Assembly (NCBI RefSeq): GCF_014873145.1
Contig: NZ_JADBEK010000001.1
Coordinates: 5,580,001-5,644,000, forward strand
DNA from: Nonomuraea angiospora
Lineage (GTDB): Bacteria; Actinomycetota; Actinomycetes; Streptosporangiales; Streptosporangiaceae
Length of the DNA stretch: 64,000 bases
Direction: 5' to 3'
A program made the position numbers and the translations under genes. The notes beneath the pieces were generated by a model. It did no database searches, had not been told where the DNA came from, and saw only the letters and a list, made by a program, of their open reading frames with translations. Within the stretch, counting starts at the first letter, position 1; each line of letters starts with the position of its first letter. Below are positions 25,611 to 34,069 of the stretch, one piece after another.

Positions 25611-26663
25611 GTAGGCGACCTGCGCCGCCGCGTACAGGATGATCAGGGGCAGCGCGGCGGCGACGGGAAGCGCCGAGGTGGCGAGCGTGAGCGCCGCCAC
25701 GCCGAGGCGGATGGCGCCCGCCCGCCGGTCGGACGAGCACAGGTGTTGCAGGCCGAGCACGGCGAGCACCACGGCTGCCGGCAGCCCGACGGACCAGCTC
25801 GACGAGGACGGGTGCATGATCGCGTGTTCTATCCCGATCCCGAACGCCACCAGTCCCAGCGAGAGCGGCAGGTGCGAGTAGACCCACACCTGTCCGGCCA
25901 GCCGGGTGCGCAGCACGACGGACTCGTCGGTGTGGCCGAAGTACAGCCACCAGAAGCCCATCGCGATCGCCACCCCGGCCAGGGCGATCAGCAGCGTGCC
26001 CGGCGTCACGTCGTGCCCCTTGAGCCCGAGGACGACCGCCGCCACGACCTCGCCCAGGACGATCACCACGAACAGGCCGAAGCGCTCCGGCAGGTGCTCG
26101 CTCTGCGGCGGCAGCTTGCCCTGGGCCCGCCTGGTCAGCAGCGGCGTGACGAGGTCGATCGCGAGGGCGACGGCCCAGAACGCGTAGCGCTGGGGCGGGT
26201 CGACGGCGAGCGAGGCCAGCCAGATGAGCACCGCGACCGCGAACCCGACGGCGTAGCGGGTCGTCAGGGGCCGGGCGTCGGGCACGTGGCGGCCGGCGCG
26301 GACATAGGCCACGATGAGCAGCACTCTGACCACCACATACGCGATGGCGAAAAGTCCGGAACGCTGGTCGATGTCGCTCACGCTCGCCGCCATGGCCGCC
26401 ACGGCCAGGATCTGCGGCAGCGCGAGCAACCGGTGGCTGACGTCGTCGGTGTCGAACCTGTTGGCGTAGAAGACGTAGCCCAGCCAGGCCCACCAGATCG
26501 GTACGAACAGGCCCACGAACGCCGGCAGGCTCCTGGGGAGCACGTCGGCGAGCTCGGCCACGGCCACGACGAAGACGAGGTCGTACAGGAGCTCCAGCCA
26601 GGTCGCCCTGCGGTGCGCGTCTTCGAACAGCCGTAATCGAGGTGGCTGCCACTGGGTCACCAC
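25575..26663 (-). CDS. Low temperature requirement A (LtrA) family membrane protein
   Basis: 362 residues from GTG at 26663, with GGGAGG five bases upstream. It has about nine to ten hydrophobic helices. Family marks are RATWLELLYDLVFVVAVAELADVL at the N-terminus, ERFGLFVVIVLGEVV in the middle, and FWWLYFGHTDE. Named after a Listeria cold-growth mutant; the transport or other function is not known. The upstream region is AT-rich (CTTATGTAATTGTGTAATTATG). Its last codons are duplicated downstream. Confidence 0.88.
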   Translation of the reverse strand: MVTQWQPPRLRLFEDAHRRATWLELLYDLVFVVAVAELADVLPRSLPAFVGLFVPIWWAWLGYVFYANRFDTDDVSHRLLALPQILAVAAMAASVSDIDQRSGLFAIAYVVVRVLLIVAYVRAGRHVPDARPLTTRYAVGFAVAVLIWLASLAVDPPQRYAFWAVALAIDLVTPLLTRRAQGKLPPQSEHLPERFGLFVVIVLGEVVAAVVLGLKGHDVTPGTLLIALAGVAIAMGFWWLYFGHTDESVVLRTRLAGQVWVYSHLPLSLGLVAFGIGIEHAIMHPSSSSWSVGLPAAVVLAVLGLQHLCSSDRRAGAIRLGVAALTLATSALPVAAALPLIILYAAAQVAYDLFRPQPERAA

Positions 26664-26712
26664 TACACCCTCCCTTATGTAATTGTGTAATTATGCCCGT
26701 GGCCGGGGGCGG

Positions 26713-27285
26713 TTACGACACCTTTTTCAGGGTCAGGCAGGCCACCCGGTCCCCCGCCGTGCCCACCTCAGGACCCGAGGTCTTGGTGGCCTTGGCGTGG
26801 ATGACGAGCGAGCCGGGCAGCTTGGCCGGGTCGAGGACCCAGTCGTTGCGGGCGGACGAGCGGCCCGCGCCCTCCGCGTTGGTGGTGAAGTCGAGCCAGA
26901 CCTCGCTGGCCGGGCTGATCTCGCCGGCCTTGTGCTGGAAGTGTGGCCCCGTCTCGTCGGGCTTCTTCCCGCAGGGCTTGACGTGCAGGTGGGCGCCGTA
27001 GTGGTGGTTGGGAAGCAGGCCCTCGACGACGAGCGTGGTGCGCGTCTGACCGTCGGCCGACTCGACGTGGGCGCTGCCCTGGGCGCCCTGCGGGACGAGC
27101 TTGCGGTCGTAGACGATGGCGGCGGTGTCGGAGGTGGTGAACTGCCCCTCACCGGCCAGCCTGATCGCCGCGCTCGTGGCTCCCTCGCTGGGCCCCTCGC
27201 TGGGGCCCATGGCCTGCTGGAGCGGGGCGGGCGGGCCCGCGCAGGCGGCGGTGAGCATGATGGACAGGAGTGCGGGCACGCGCAT
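26713..27285 (-). CDS. Cu-Zn superoxide dismutase-like lipoprotein
   Basis: 190 residues from the ATG at 27285, chosen for GGAGG five bases upstream and because it places a clean signal peptide ending in lipobox LTAAC first. HYGAHLHVKPCG and GPHFQHK carry Cu/Zn ligand histidines, and SLVIHAK the last one; Cys in KPCG and VACLTL could form the conserved disulfide. The usual Zn-loop Asp and arginine are not clear, so full dismutase activity is uncertain. It would act outside the membrane against host or environmental superoxide, or as a copper-binding lipoprotein. Confidence 0.75.
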   Translation of the reverse strand: MRVPALLSIMLTAACAGPPAPLQQAMGPSEGPSEGATSAAIRLAGEGQFTTSDTAAIVYDRKLVPQGAQGSAHVESADGQTRTTLVVEGLLPNHHYGAHLHVKPCGKKPDETGPHFQHKAGEISPASEVWLDFTTNAEGAGRSSARNDWVLDPAKLPGSLVIHAKATKTSGPEVGTAGDRVACLTLKKVS

Positions 27286-27380
27286 GAGAGCCTCCATGGT
27301 CCGAGCCCCTTCGGCAGGAGGGCTCCGGGAGGGCACCCACTCTAACGAGTAATCAAGCCACTACATTGAGTATTCGGCGG

Positions 27381-27641
27381 TCAGGCGCCGTGTTTCGCCG
27401 CGATGTCGTCGATGATGGCCGCCAGCGTGAAGTCGAGGTCGGTCAGCCCGCCCGCGTCGTGGGTGGTGAGGACCAAGTGGAGAGTACGCCAGCGGATGTC
27501 GATGTCGGGGTGGTGGTTGAGCTCCTCGGCCTTGACCGCGATCGCGTCGACGATGCGGATGGCCGTGGGGAAGTCGGGCGCCTCGATCGTGCGCCGGATC
27601 TCGTCGCCCTCGCGCCGCCATGCGGGCAGGTTCTCGCTCAT
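27381..27641 (-). CDS. 4a-hydroxytetrahydrobiopterin dehydratase (pterin-4a-carbinolamine dehydratase)
   Basis: 86 residues. EELNHHPDIDIRWRTLHLVLTTHDAGGLTDLD contains the HHP...W...H active-site pattern of the family, and FPTAIRIVDAIAVKAEEL is the preceding helix. It regenerates quinonoid pterin after aromatic amino-acid hydroxylation; bacterial members also moonlight. It follows the ABC permease gene by 9 bases but is unlikely to be part of that transport system. Confidence 0.88.
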   Translation of the reverse strand: MSENLPAWRREGDEIRRTIEAPDFPTAIRIVDAIAVKAEELNHHPDIDIRWRTLHLVLTTHDAGGLTDLDFTLAAIIDDIAAKHGA

Positions 27642-27650
27642 GGCGCCACG

Positions 27651-28496
27651 TTACTTCAGCGCCCCCGAGCCGAGCCCGGACTGGATCTGGCGTTGGAAGA
27701 TGATGTAGACGACCATGACCGGCAGGATCGTCATGCTCAGCGCGGCGAACAGGCCCGGCCAGTCCGCCTCGTACCCGGCCAGGGTGGAGATCTTGGCGAT
27801 GCCCTGGGTGAGGACCCATTTGTCCGGGTCGCCGGCCAGGAGCACGAGGGGCAGCAGATACTGGTTCCACTGGCCGAGGACGTTGAAGATGGTGATGCTG
27901 ATCAGGCCGGGCCGGGCCATGGGCACCATGATCTGGAAGAACGTCCGGGTGTGCGAGGCGCCGTCGATCATGGCCGCCTCGGCGACGGTCTGCGGCAGCG
28001 TCCGGAAGAACGCCGCCAGGAAGAAGACGGTGAAGGGCAGCGAATAGGCGATGTAGACGAGAACGAGCCCGACGTGGGAGTTCAGCAGGCCGAACTGCTT
28101 GACGACGAAGAAGAGCGGCCCCAGGGCCAGGAACACGGGAAACGCCAGCCCGGCCACGAAGTAGTAGTAGATGAGTTTGTTGCCGACGAACGTGTAGCGG
28201 GCCAGCACGTACGCCGCCATCGACCCGAACAACATCGTGCCCGCCGTGCCGAAGAAGACGACGACCACGGTGTTGAGCATGTACTGCCCGATGTGCGCCT
28301 TGTCCCAGGCCCGGCCCCACGAGTCCAGCCGCAGCGCCCCCGGGAGTTGCAGCGGGTCGCCGAAGATCTCGGTGTTGTTCTTGAACGACGCCAGGAACGT
28401 CCACAGCAGCGGCAGGATGATCAGCAACGCCCAGACGGCCAGCGCCACGTGCGAGAGCCCGTTGAGCACGCCGGGCCGCGGCCTGTTTCTGGCCAT
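27651..28496 (-). CDS. Carbohydrate ABC transporter permease (MalG type)
   Basis: 281 residues, six membrane helices. EAAMIDGASHTRTFFQIMVPMARPGLISI is the EAA loop that docks the ATPase. It starts directly after the stop of the MalF-type gene and forms an importer with it and the binding protein. No ATPase gene is present here; a shared MsiK-type ATPase from elsewhere probably energises it, as is usual in actinomycetes. Confidence 0.92.
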   Translation of the reverse strand: MARNRPRPGVLNGLSHVALAVWALLIILPLLWTFLASFKNNTEIFGDPLQLPGALRLDSWGRAWDKAHIGQYMLNTVVVVFFGTAGTMLFGSMAAYVLARYTFVGNKLIYYYFVAGLAFPVFLALGPLFFVVKQFGLLNSHVGLVLVYIAYSLPFTVFFLAAFFRTLPQTVAEAAMIDGASHTRTFFQIMVPMARPGLISITIFNVLGQWNQYLLPLVLLAGDPDKWVLTQGIAKISTLAGYEADWPGLFAALSMTILPVMVVYIIFQRQIQSGLGSGALK

Positions 28497-29411
28497 CTAG
28501 AGCTCAACCCTTTCACGCCTGGTCGTCCGCAGTGTAAGCACGGCGAAGGTCACGGTGAGGAAGAACAGCGCCACGCCCATCGCGGAGGCGTATCCGACCT
28601 TGTTGTAGGCGAAAGCCGTTTTGTAGATGGTGACCGGGAGAATGGTCGTGGCGCCGTCCGGCTCGCCTTTGTCGCCGGCCAGCACCTGCACCAACGCGAA
28701 TCCGTCGAAGGCCGCGATCCCCAAATAGATCCAGCCGACCTGGATGGTGTCGCGCAGCAGCGGCAGCGTTATCGAGAAGAACAGCCGGACACGGCCGGCG
28801 CCGTCCAGCGCGGCGGCCTCGAAATAGTCCTTGGGAATGGCCGCCATGCCCGCCGAGAACAGCACCACGTAAAAGCCGACGCCCTGCCAGATCATCACCG
28901 CGATGATCGACCAGAGGGCCAGGCCCGGCTCGGTGAGCCAGCCGACGGGCTCGGCGCCGAACCTGGCGAGCACGCCGTTGATGACGCCGTCCGCGTCGGG
29001 GCGGTAGACCGCCTGGAAGAGCACGCCCACCACGGCCACGGCCAGGACCTGGGGGAAGAAGAACACCACCCGGTAGAACTTCGACCCCCAGACGCCGCTC
29101 ATGCCCGCGCCGCGCGTGCCGCCGCCCAGGTTCAGCAGGAACGACAGGAACAGCGCGATGACGATCGTCGCGATCGGCAGCACGAGCAGCATGATCCCGT
29201 GGTTGCGCAGGGCCTGCCAGAACACCTCGTCGTCGAACAGCCGGCCGAAGTTGTCCAGCCCCACGTACCGCACGATCGAGCTGTATCCGTTCCAGCTCGT
29301 CAGGGAGAGCTGGAACGCCTGGACATAGGGGCTGATGACGAAAACCGAATAGAGCGCCAGGGGGACGACGAGGAATCCGGCGACGAACCCGTACTTGCGC
29401 AGCCGCTCCAT
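28497..29411 (-). CDS. Carbohydrate ABC transporter permease (MalF type)
   Basis: 304 residues with six to seven membrane helices. EAAALDGAGRVRLFFSITLPLLRDTIQV is the ATPase-contact loop. It starts four bases after the binding-protein stop. The binding protein and both permeases resemble the NgcEFG set for N-acetylglucosamine/chitobiose; the assignment of sugar is inference. Confidence 0.92.
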   Translation of the reverse strand: MERLRKYGFVAGFLVVPLALYSVFVISPYVQAFQLSLTSWNGYSSIVRYVGLDNFGRLFDDEVFWQALRNHGIMLLVLPIATIVIALFLSFLLNLGGGTRGAGMSGVWGSKFYRVVFFFPQVLAVAVVGVLFQAVYRPDADGVINGVLARFGAEPVGWLTEPGLALWSIIAVMIWQGVGFYVVLFSAGMAAIPKDYFEAAALDGAGRVRLFFSITLPLLRDTIQVGWIYLGIAAFDGFALVQVLAGDKGEPDGATTILPVTIYKTAFAYNKVGYASAMGVALFFLTVTFAVLTLRTTRRERVEL

Positions 29412-29415
29412 CTGC

Positions 29416-30855
29416 TCACTGGCTCCGCGTCTGCTTGGCGACCGCGTCGTCCTTCTTGATCTCGTCGGCCTTCTTCTGCATGTTCGCGCAGAACTTGTCC
29501 GGGGTGATGCGCCCGGCCATGACCACGTTGATCTGCTGGGTGCCGTAGTCGAACAGCTCCTTGTACCAGCCCTCGAAACGCGCGTCGGTGATGATGTTCT
29601 GGCCGGCCGCGTCCTGGGCCTTGGCGGCGCTCATCAGCCCGGCGGGCAGGTCGAGCCCGGCGGCGGCGCCGTTCACCACGGTGAGGTTCTCGGTCTTCTC
29701 CGTGAATCCGCGCGCGCCTTCCTTGGACAGCATGATGCGCAGGTATTCGAGGCCGCCCTGCGGGTTCTTGCCCTTGGCCGCGACGACGAAGTTCTCGCCG
29801 ACGCCGACCTGGATGGCGCCGTACGGCATCTTGTCGGCGGCGGTGACGTCGGGGATGGGGGCGATCGCGTATTCGAAGTCGTCGGGCTTGTCCTTGGCCA
29901 TCTCGTTCTCGACCCAGGAGCCCACGGGGTAGAAGAGCAGCTTGTTCTGGAGCTGCTTGACCTGGGTCTGGGTGTGGTCGAGCCCGAAGTACGCTTTGTC
30001 GCCATATTTCGCCTGAATGTCCACCCAGGCCGTGACCGCCTGCTTCATCGGCTCGGCGTTCCAGGCGTTGTCGACCAGGTTGTCGATGTCGATGATGACC
30101 TGGTTCCCGCCGATCTTGGCGGCCGTGTAGAGGACGTTCCAGAGCTGGTAGTACGGGCCCTTCTGCCCCGGGTACGCGAAGAGCAGGATGCCTTCCTGCT
30201 TGGCCGTGTCCCCCAGCGCCGTGAACTCGGCCCACGTCCTCGGCAGCGACCATCCCTTGGCCGCGAACAGCTTGGCGTTGTACCAGAGCGCGCGGTGGGA
30301 GACGGTGTAGTTCAGGACGAGGTCCTTGCCGTTGATCTTGGCGTTGTCGATCACGGCGGGGGTGACGGTGTCGCGGATCTTCTTGGCAGGGTCGTCGATC
30401 GACGGGGCGTCGAAGAGCACGGTGAGGTCGGCGAGGTGGTTCTCGGCGGCCAGCGCGGCCAGGTCCATCGAGTCGGGGCCGGAGTTGTTGAGCACGTCGG
30501 GCACGTCGCCGCCGGCGAAGCGCGGGCGTAACTGGGTGCCGATCTGCTGGGTGGCGTTGTGCTTGACCGACACGCCGGGGAACTCCTTCTTGTAGAGCTC
30601 CTCGTGCAGGTCCTTGGCGTACGCGTCGCCGTACCCGCCGCTGAAGATGACCACCTCCAGCGGCTTCTTGGGGTCGACGCCGAACGGGTTCCTGGTGTCG
30701 GCGGAGGCGGTGATGCTGGGGGCGGCCGAAGGCTCGCCCCCGGCACCGGCCGTGGCGCAGGCGCTCAGGAGGCCCGCACCGGGGCCGGCGACGAACGCGG
30801 TCATACCGAGGCGGCGCAGCAGCTGACGCCGAGTGATCTCGCCCGGAGGGGTCAT
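29416..30855 (-). CDS. Sugar ABC transporter substrate-binding lipoprotein, NgcE-like
   Basis: 479 residues from the ATG at 30855, with CAGGAG upstream. The signal region has a twin-arginine look (TRRQLLRRLG) and a lipobox LLSAC, so it is a lipid-anchored, perhaps Tat-exported, binding protein. NPFGVDPKKPLEVVIFSGGYG, FPGVSVKH and GPYYQLWNVLYTAAKIGG resemble the N-acetylglucosamine/diacetylchitobiose binding protein group. First gene of the importer operon; a 17-bp ROK-type palindrome lies 14 bases upstream of the start. Confidence 0.88.
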   Translation of the reverse strand: MTPPGEITRRQLLRRLGMTAFVAGPGAGLLSACATAGAGGEPSAAPSITASADTRNPFGVDPKKPLEVVIFSGGYGDAYAKDLHEELYKKEFPGVSVKHNATQQIGTQLRPRFAGGDVPDVLNNSGPDSMDLAALAAENHLADLTVLFDAPSIDDPAKKIRDTVTPAVIDNAKINGKDLVLNYTVSHRALWYNAKLFAAKGWSLPRTWAEFTALGDTAKQEGILLFAYPGQKGPYYQLWNVLYTAAKIGGNQVIIDIDNLVDNAWNAEPMKQAVTAWVDIQAKYGDKAYFGLDHTQTQVKQLQNKLLFYPVGSWVENEMAKDKPDDFEYAIAPIPDVTAADKMPYGAIQVGVGENFVVAAKGKNPQGGLEYLRIMLSKEGARGFTEKTENLTVVNGAAAGLDLPAGLMSAAKAQDAAGQNIITDARFEGWYKELFDYGTQQINVVMAGRITPDKFCANMQKKADEIKKDDAVAKQTRSQ

Positions 30856-30868
30856 GAGGGCTCCTGAA

Positions 30869-30885
30869 TTAGGAAAGTTTCCTAA
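30869..30885. promoter_or_regulatory. ROK-family type operator before the sugar importer
   Basis: TTAGGAAAGTTTCCTAA is a perfect palindrome around a central G, 14 bases upstream of the binding-protein start. The pattern TTAGGAAAnTTTCCTAA is typical of ROK (NagC/XylR-type) repressors in actinomycetes. No ROK gene lies in the window. Confidence 0.75.
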
Positions 30886-31020
30886 ACGTTTGCCCGAACG
30901 TACGAACGGCCCCCGACACGCGTCAAGGGGGTGCAATCGAGACGTGACCTTGCCGTGATCGCCTTGCCTGACCAGATGACAGCATCGTGGACGGGAACGA
31001 GGGCGGCAAGTGCCGGTTCG

Positions 31021-31932
31021 CTACTTCCACCACTCGGGCCTCTCAAAGGAGCCGGCTTTGGGCAGCGAGTTGGGCGGCACGCCGGGACCGGCATCGACGT
31101 ACACCCGGACCGCGTCGGACGCCGTCTTGTAAGCGCTCTCGACAGTCCAGTCGTCCTTGATGTGCGCGCCGTCCACGGGGTACCCGCTGCCGCTGCCGTC
31201 GGGGCCGGTGGTCCACATCACCACATACTCGATCTTCAGCCCGAGCCGCTCCATGTTGACCCTGACGTCGCCGACCCGCTTGCCGCGAGCCCTGTAGCCG
31301 TCGACGGGCGCGTCGGCGTACCGGCCGTCAGTGCTCGGTGTGGCGTAGGGCTCCCCCGGCGCGGCCGGCCGGCCGATCCCGAAGATGACCTTCCCCTTGA
31401 AGTGGACGGGGATGGAGATCGTGCCGCACCAGGCCGACGGGCAGTCCGTCCTGCGACTGCCCGTCACGCCCGTGCCGGGCGGGAACTCTCCGTCCATGAT
31501 CGGGCCGACCAGCTTGCCCACGTCCTCCGGCGCCACCGGCGCCTTCTTCACCTCGGCGTCCAGCCCCACCGCCCGGAACGCTTCCGCGAACTCCGCCGCC
31601 TCGGCCTCCGGGTCGTTGATCGCCACTTCCAGGTAGTCGTCGCCGGCCTTGATCGACACGGCGGCGTTGGCGTACTCGGTGACGGGGCCGCCGAACGGCA
31701 CCCCGACGACGAGCGCGACGGACGCCGCGACCGCCACCGCGGCCAGCCCGAGCCACCGCCCTCTGCGCGGGGAACGCCTTCGCACCGGCACCCGCTCCTC
31801 AGCCATGATCGACTCCATCAGCGCCCGCGCCCCCGCGCCGGACGCCTGCCCCACCGCGTCCCCGGCCAGCTCCTCGTCCCGTACGCGGGCGAGCTCGGCG
31901 ATGTTCACGGGCTGCTCCCTCCGGATGCTCAC
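31021..31932 (-). CDS. Putative anti-sigma-like membrane protein
   Basis: 303 residues from the GTG at 31932, which overlaps the ECF sigma stop as GTGA. The N-terminal about 60 residues would be cytoplasmic, one helix (WLGLAAVAVAASVALVVGVPF) crosses the membrane, and an outside domain of about 215 residues has a cysteine pair (TDCPSAWCG). No zinc-binding HxxxCxxC motif is seen, so it is not a standard ZAS anti-sigma; the assignment rests on coupling to the sigma gene and topology. A second in-frame GTG (31908) has its own ribosome site because of a 24-bp tandem duplication. Confidence 0.68.
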   Translation of the reverse strand: MSIRREQPVNIAELARVRDEELAGDAVGQASGAGARALMESIMAEERVPVRRRSPRRGRWLGLAAVAVAASVALVVGVPFGGPVTEYANAAVSIKAGDDYLEVAINDPEAEAAEFAEAFRAVGLDAEVKKAPVAPEDVGKLVGPIMDGEFPPGTGVTGSRRTDCPSAWCGTISIPVHFKGKVIFGIGRPAAPGEPYATPSTDGRYADAPVDGYRARGKRVGDVRVNMERLGLKIEYVVMWTTGPDGSGSGYPVDGAHIKDDWTVESAYKTASDAVRVYVDAGPGVPPNSLPKAGSFERPEWWK

Positions 31933-31947
31933 AGGCTGCTCCCTTCG
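31900..31947. repeat. 24-bp tandem duplication of ribosome site and start codon
   Basis: Two copies (31900-31923, 31924-31947) of a unit that on the minus strand reads AGGGAGCAGCC(T/C)GTGA(G/A)CATC. Each copy carries a GGGAG and a GTG in the same frame. Confidence 0.8.
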
Positions 31948-32471
31948 ATCGCGACGGCATTCGAGTACTCGACCCCGGCCGCGGCCAGGCCACGGGCGAA
32001 GCGTTTGCGGGCCCGGAAGAGCCTGACCCGTACGGCGTTGCGCGAGATACCGAGGATCTTGGCGATCTGGCCCGGATCCAGCCGCTCCCACGCGACGAGG
32101 GCGAGCAGCTCCCTGTCGTCCTCGGACAGGGCCCGGAACACCTTGCCCAGCTGCGAGAGGTCGTCGCCGGGCAACTCGGCGACGAGCGGCGAGGCGGCCA
32201 GCTGCTCGCGCAGGGCGGCGGTGCGCTGCTCATGCCGCCGCTCACCGCGCCGCTGGTTGGCCAGCACCTTCCTGGCCACCCCGAAGAGCCACAACCTCGC
32301 CTCGTCGCCTCCGGGCACCTCCTCTATCCGGCGCCACGCGACCATGAACGTCTCGGCGACGACGTCGGCCGCGTCGTCCGGGTCGGGGCATCGGCGTAAC
32401 GCGTATCCGAGCAGCTGGGGGTAGGCCGCTTGGTATATCGCCTCGAACCGGCTTTGGGGATCGGCTCCCAT
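31929..32471 (-). CDS. ECF RNA polymerase sigma factor
   Basis: 180 residues. Region 2: YPQLLGYALRRCPDPDDAADVVAETFMVAWRRIEEVP with DAADVVAETF. Region 4: LSEDDRELLALVAWERLDPGQIAKILGISRNAVRVRLFRARKRF. This length and layout are classical for ECF sigma factors. It is the upstream gene of a coupled pair with the putative anti-sigma protein. The target promoter is not known; no typical ECF promoter was recognised upstream. Confidence 0.92.
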   Translation of the reverse strand: MGADPQSRFEAIYQAAYPQLLGYALRRCPDPDDAADVVAETFMVAWRRIEEVPGGDEARLWLFGVARKVLANQRRGERRHEQRTAALREQLAASPLVAELPGDDLSQLGKVFRALSEDDRELLALVAWERLDPGQIAKILGISRNAVRVRLFRARKRFARGLAAAGVEYSNAVAIEGSSL

Positions 32472-33061
32472 CCGTTCTCCTCACTGTGGTTCACCACCAC
32501 TCACCCCATGTCCGGATTTCCGCCTCCATTACCGACCACCCCAACTCCGGGAGCGCCCCGCAACGCGGGGGTGATGGAGGCTAGGCGGTGCGGTGATGAG
32601 GAGCGGAGGTGCGGGAGGAGAGGAGGGCGGCGGTCGGTACGGCGATGAGGCACGGGGCCGGGCGGCGGGCGAGGCGGTGGTGAGAGGCGAGTACGGCCGA
32701 CGACAGCGCACCCCCGGCCCCGGCGGCGGCGAGCGGCGGCGCACCCGCCCGGAGTCCCTCCGGCGCCGGTACGGCGGGAAGGCGCACGGCGGCACCCGGC
32801 GCAACGCGTGCGGCGCATAGACGGCGAGCGCCCCGACGAGGCGAGAGCGGCGGCGGCGAGCGGCGCACCCGCCCCAAGTCCCTCCAGCGCCGGTACGGCG
32901 GGAAGGCGCACGGCGGCACCCGGCGCAACGCGTGCGGCGCGTGGACGGCGGGCGCTCCGACGACGTGAGCGTGGCGCTGGCGAGCGGCGATGGCGGGGCG
33001 TTGAGGGGCGGGGCGCGTTGGCGAGGGGGGCGGGGCGCTGGCGAGGGGGCGGGATGGCAGG
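32472..33061. other. Non-coding stretch of about 590 bp, very GC-rich, with repeats
   Basis: Between the divergent-facing ends of the sigma gene and the HxlR gene. All frames give low-complexity Arg/Gly/Pro/Ala strings with no start/SD and no recognisable motif. It contains two 124-bp direct repeats and stretches of GGCGGGGCGCTGGCGAGG-like simple repeat near 33000-33055. No RNA gene was recognised. Confidence 0.6.
32724..32968. repeat. Two direct repeats with 124-bp period in non-coding DNA
   Basis: Copy 1 about 32724-32845 and copy 2 about 32848-32968. The shared core is CCGGTACGGCGGGAAGGCGC followed by ACGGCGGCACCCGGCGCAAC and GCGTGCGGCGC, with scattered mismatches at the edges. It looks like an intergenic repeat unit rather than coding DNA. 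Confidence 0.75.
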
Positions 33062-33412
33062 TTAGGCGGATTGGGCGCGGCTGGTGAGGATTTCGGTTAT
33101 GTGGTTCTCGGCCCACGCCGCCACCGCCGAGACCGGCTCGTGCAGCGACCGCCCCAGCGACGTCAGCTCGTACTCCACCCGCGGCGGCACCTCCGCGAAC
33201 ACCTCCCGCGTCACCAGCCCGTCCGCCTCCATGGCCCGCAACGTCTGCGTCAGCACCTTGGGGGTCACCCCGCCGATCCGCCCCCGAAGAGCGGTGAAGC
33301 GCATGGGGCCGTGGGCGAGGCTGAGGAGCACCAGCACCGACCATTTATCGCCGATCCGATCCAAAACCACCCGGGTCGGGCAGTTAGGGTCGAAGACATC
33401 GCCAGTATCCAT
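33062..33412 (-). CDS. HxlR-family transcriptional regulator
   Basis: 116 residues from the ATG at 33412. VVLDRIGDKWSVLVLLSLAHGPMRFTALRGRIGGVTPKVLTQTLRAMEADGLVTREVFAEVPPRVEYELTSLG is the complete HxlR winged helix. The N-terminal FDPNCPT keeps the single Cys used by redox-sensing members. It is divergent from an NmrA-like gene; two GTATCC-type inverted repeats lie in the shared control region. Confidence 0.92.
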   Translation of the reverse strand: MDTGDVFDPNCPTRVVLDRIGDKWSVLVLLSLAHGPMRFTALRGRIGGVTPKVLTQTLRAMEADGLVTREVFAEVPPRVEYELTSLGRSLHEPVSAVAAWAENHITEILTSRAQSA

Positions 33413-33457
33413 AAGGTACTTATAGCACGATGAAGTAACCAGTATCCGATGGATACT
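33404..33457. promoter_or_regulatory. Two HxlR-type operators between divergent genes
   Basis: Site 1 AGTATCC-ATAA-GGTACT (33404-33420) overlaps the regulator's start codon; site 2 AGTATCC-GAT-GGATACT (33441-33457) lies 9 bases before the partner's start. Same half-site in both, the second a perfect 7-3-7 inverted repeat. Confidence 0.7.
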
Positions 33458-33466
33458 CTGGCGCAC

Positions 33467-34069
33467 ATGAAGATCCTGCTTTTTGGCGCGACCGGCATGA
33501 TCGGCCAGCGCATAGCCGCCGAGCTCACGAATCGCGGCCACCAGGTGACCGCCGTCAGCCGCAAGGGCCCCGTCAAGGGTGATGTCCACGACGCCGCCAC
33601 CCTGGCCAAGGGCTACGACGCCGTCGTCTCCGCCATCGCCCCGCCCCGCGACGGCACCGAGCCCGAGCCGCCGTTCCTGGACGCCAACCGCGCGCTCATC
33701 GCGGGCGTGCGCGCCGCCGGCGTACGCAGGCTGATCGTCGTGGGCGGCGCCGGCAGTCTCCAGGTCGCGCCGGGTCAGGACCTGGTCGACACGCCCGACT
33801 TCCCGGAGCTGTACAAAAAGGAGTCCAAGGCCCAGAGGTCGGCCCTCGCCCTCTACCGGGAGGTCGAGGACCTCGACTGGACGTACATCTCACCGGCCGC
33901 GGAGATCGCGCCGGGCGAGCGCACCGGCGTCTACCGCATCGGCGGCGACACGCTGCTCGCCGACGCCGAGGGCCGCAGCTTCATCTCGGCCGAGGACTAC
34001 GCGGTCGCCGTCGCGGACGAGCTGGAGAACGGCGCCCACCCGCGCAGGCGCACCACCGTGGCCTACTGA
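33467..34069 (+). CDS. NAD(P)H-binding atypical SDR (NmrA/YwnB-like)
   Basis: 200 residues from ATG 33467. MKILLFGATGMIGQRIAAELTNRGHQVTAVSRK is a Rossmann start, with VVSAIAPP and RRLIVVGGAGSLQVAPGQ as the following strands; the usual Tyr-x3-Lys is not evident, as in NmrA-like proteins. It is the divergent target of the HxlR regulator and may reduce quinones or act as a redox sensor. The end overlaps the convergent DUF4032 gene by 7 bases. Confidence 0.87.
   Translation: MKILLFGATGMIGQRIAAELTNRGHQVTAVSRKGPVKGDVHDAATLAKGYDAVVSAIAPPRDGTEPEPPFLDANRALIAGVRAAGVRRLIVVGGAGSLQVAPGQDLVDTPDFPELYKKESKAQRSALALYREVEDLDWTYISPAAEIAPGERTGVYRIGGDTLLADAEGRSFISAEDYAVAVADELENGAHPRRRTTVAY

Noticed and set aside
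27366..29459. Long plus-strand frame opposite the two ABC permeases
   Set aside because: Composition artefact of high-GC third positions; the permeases on the other strand have clear EAA motifs.
32593..33065. Open frames in the repeat-bearing non-coding stretch
   Set aside because: All low complexity, created by the 124-bp repeats; no start signals.
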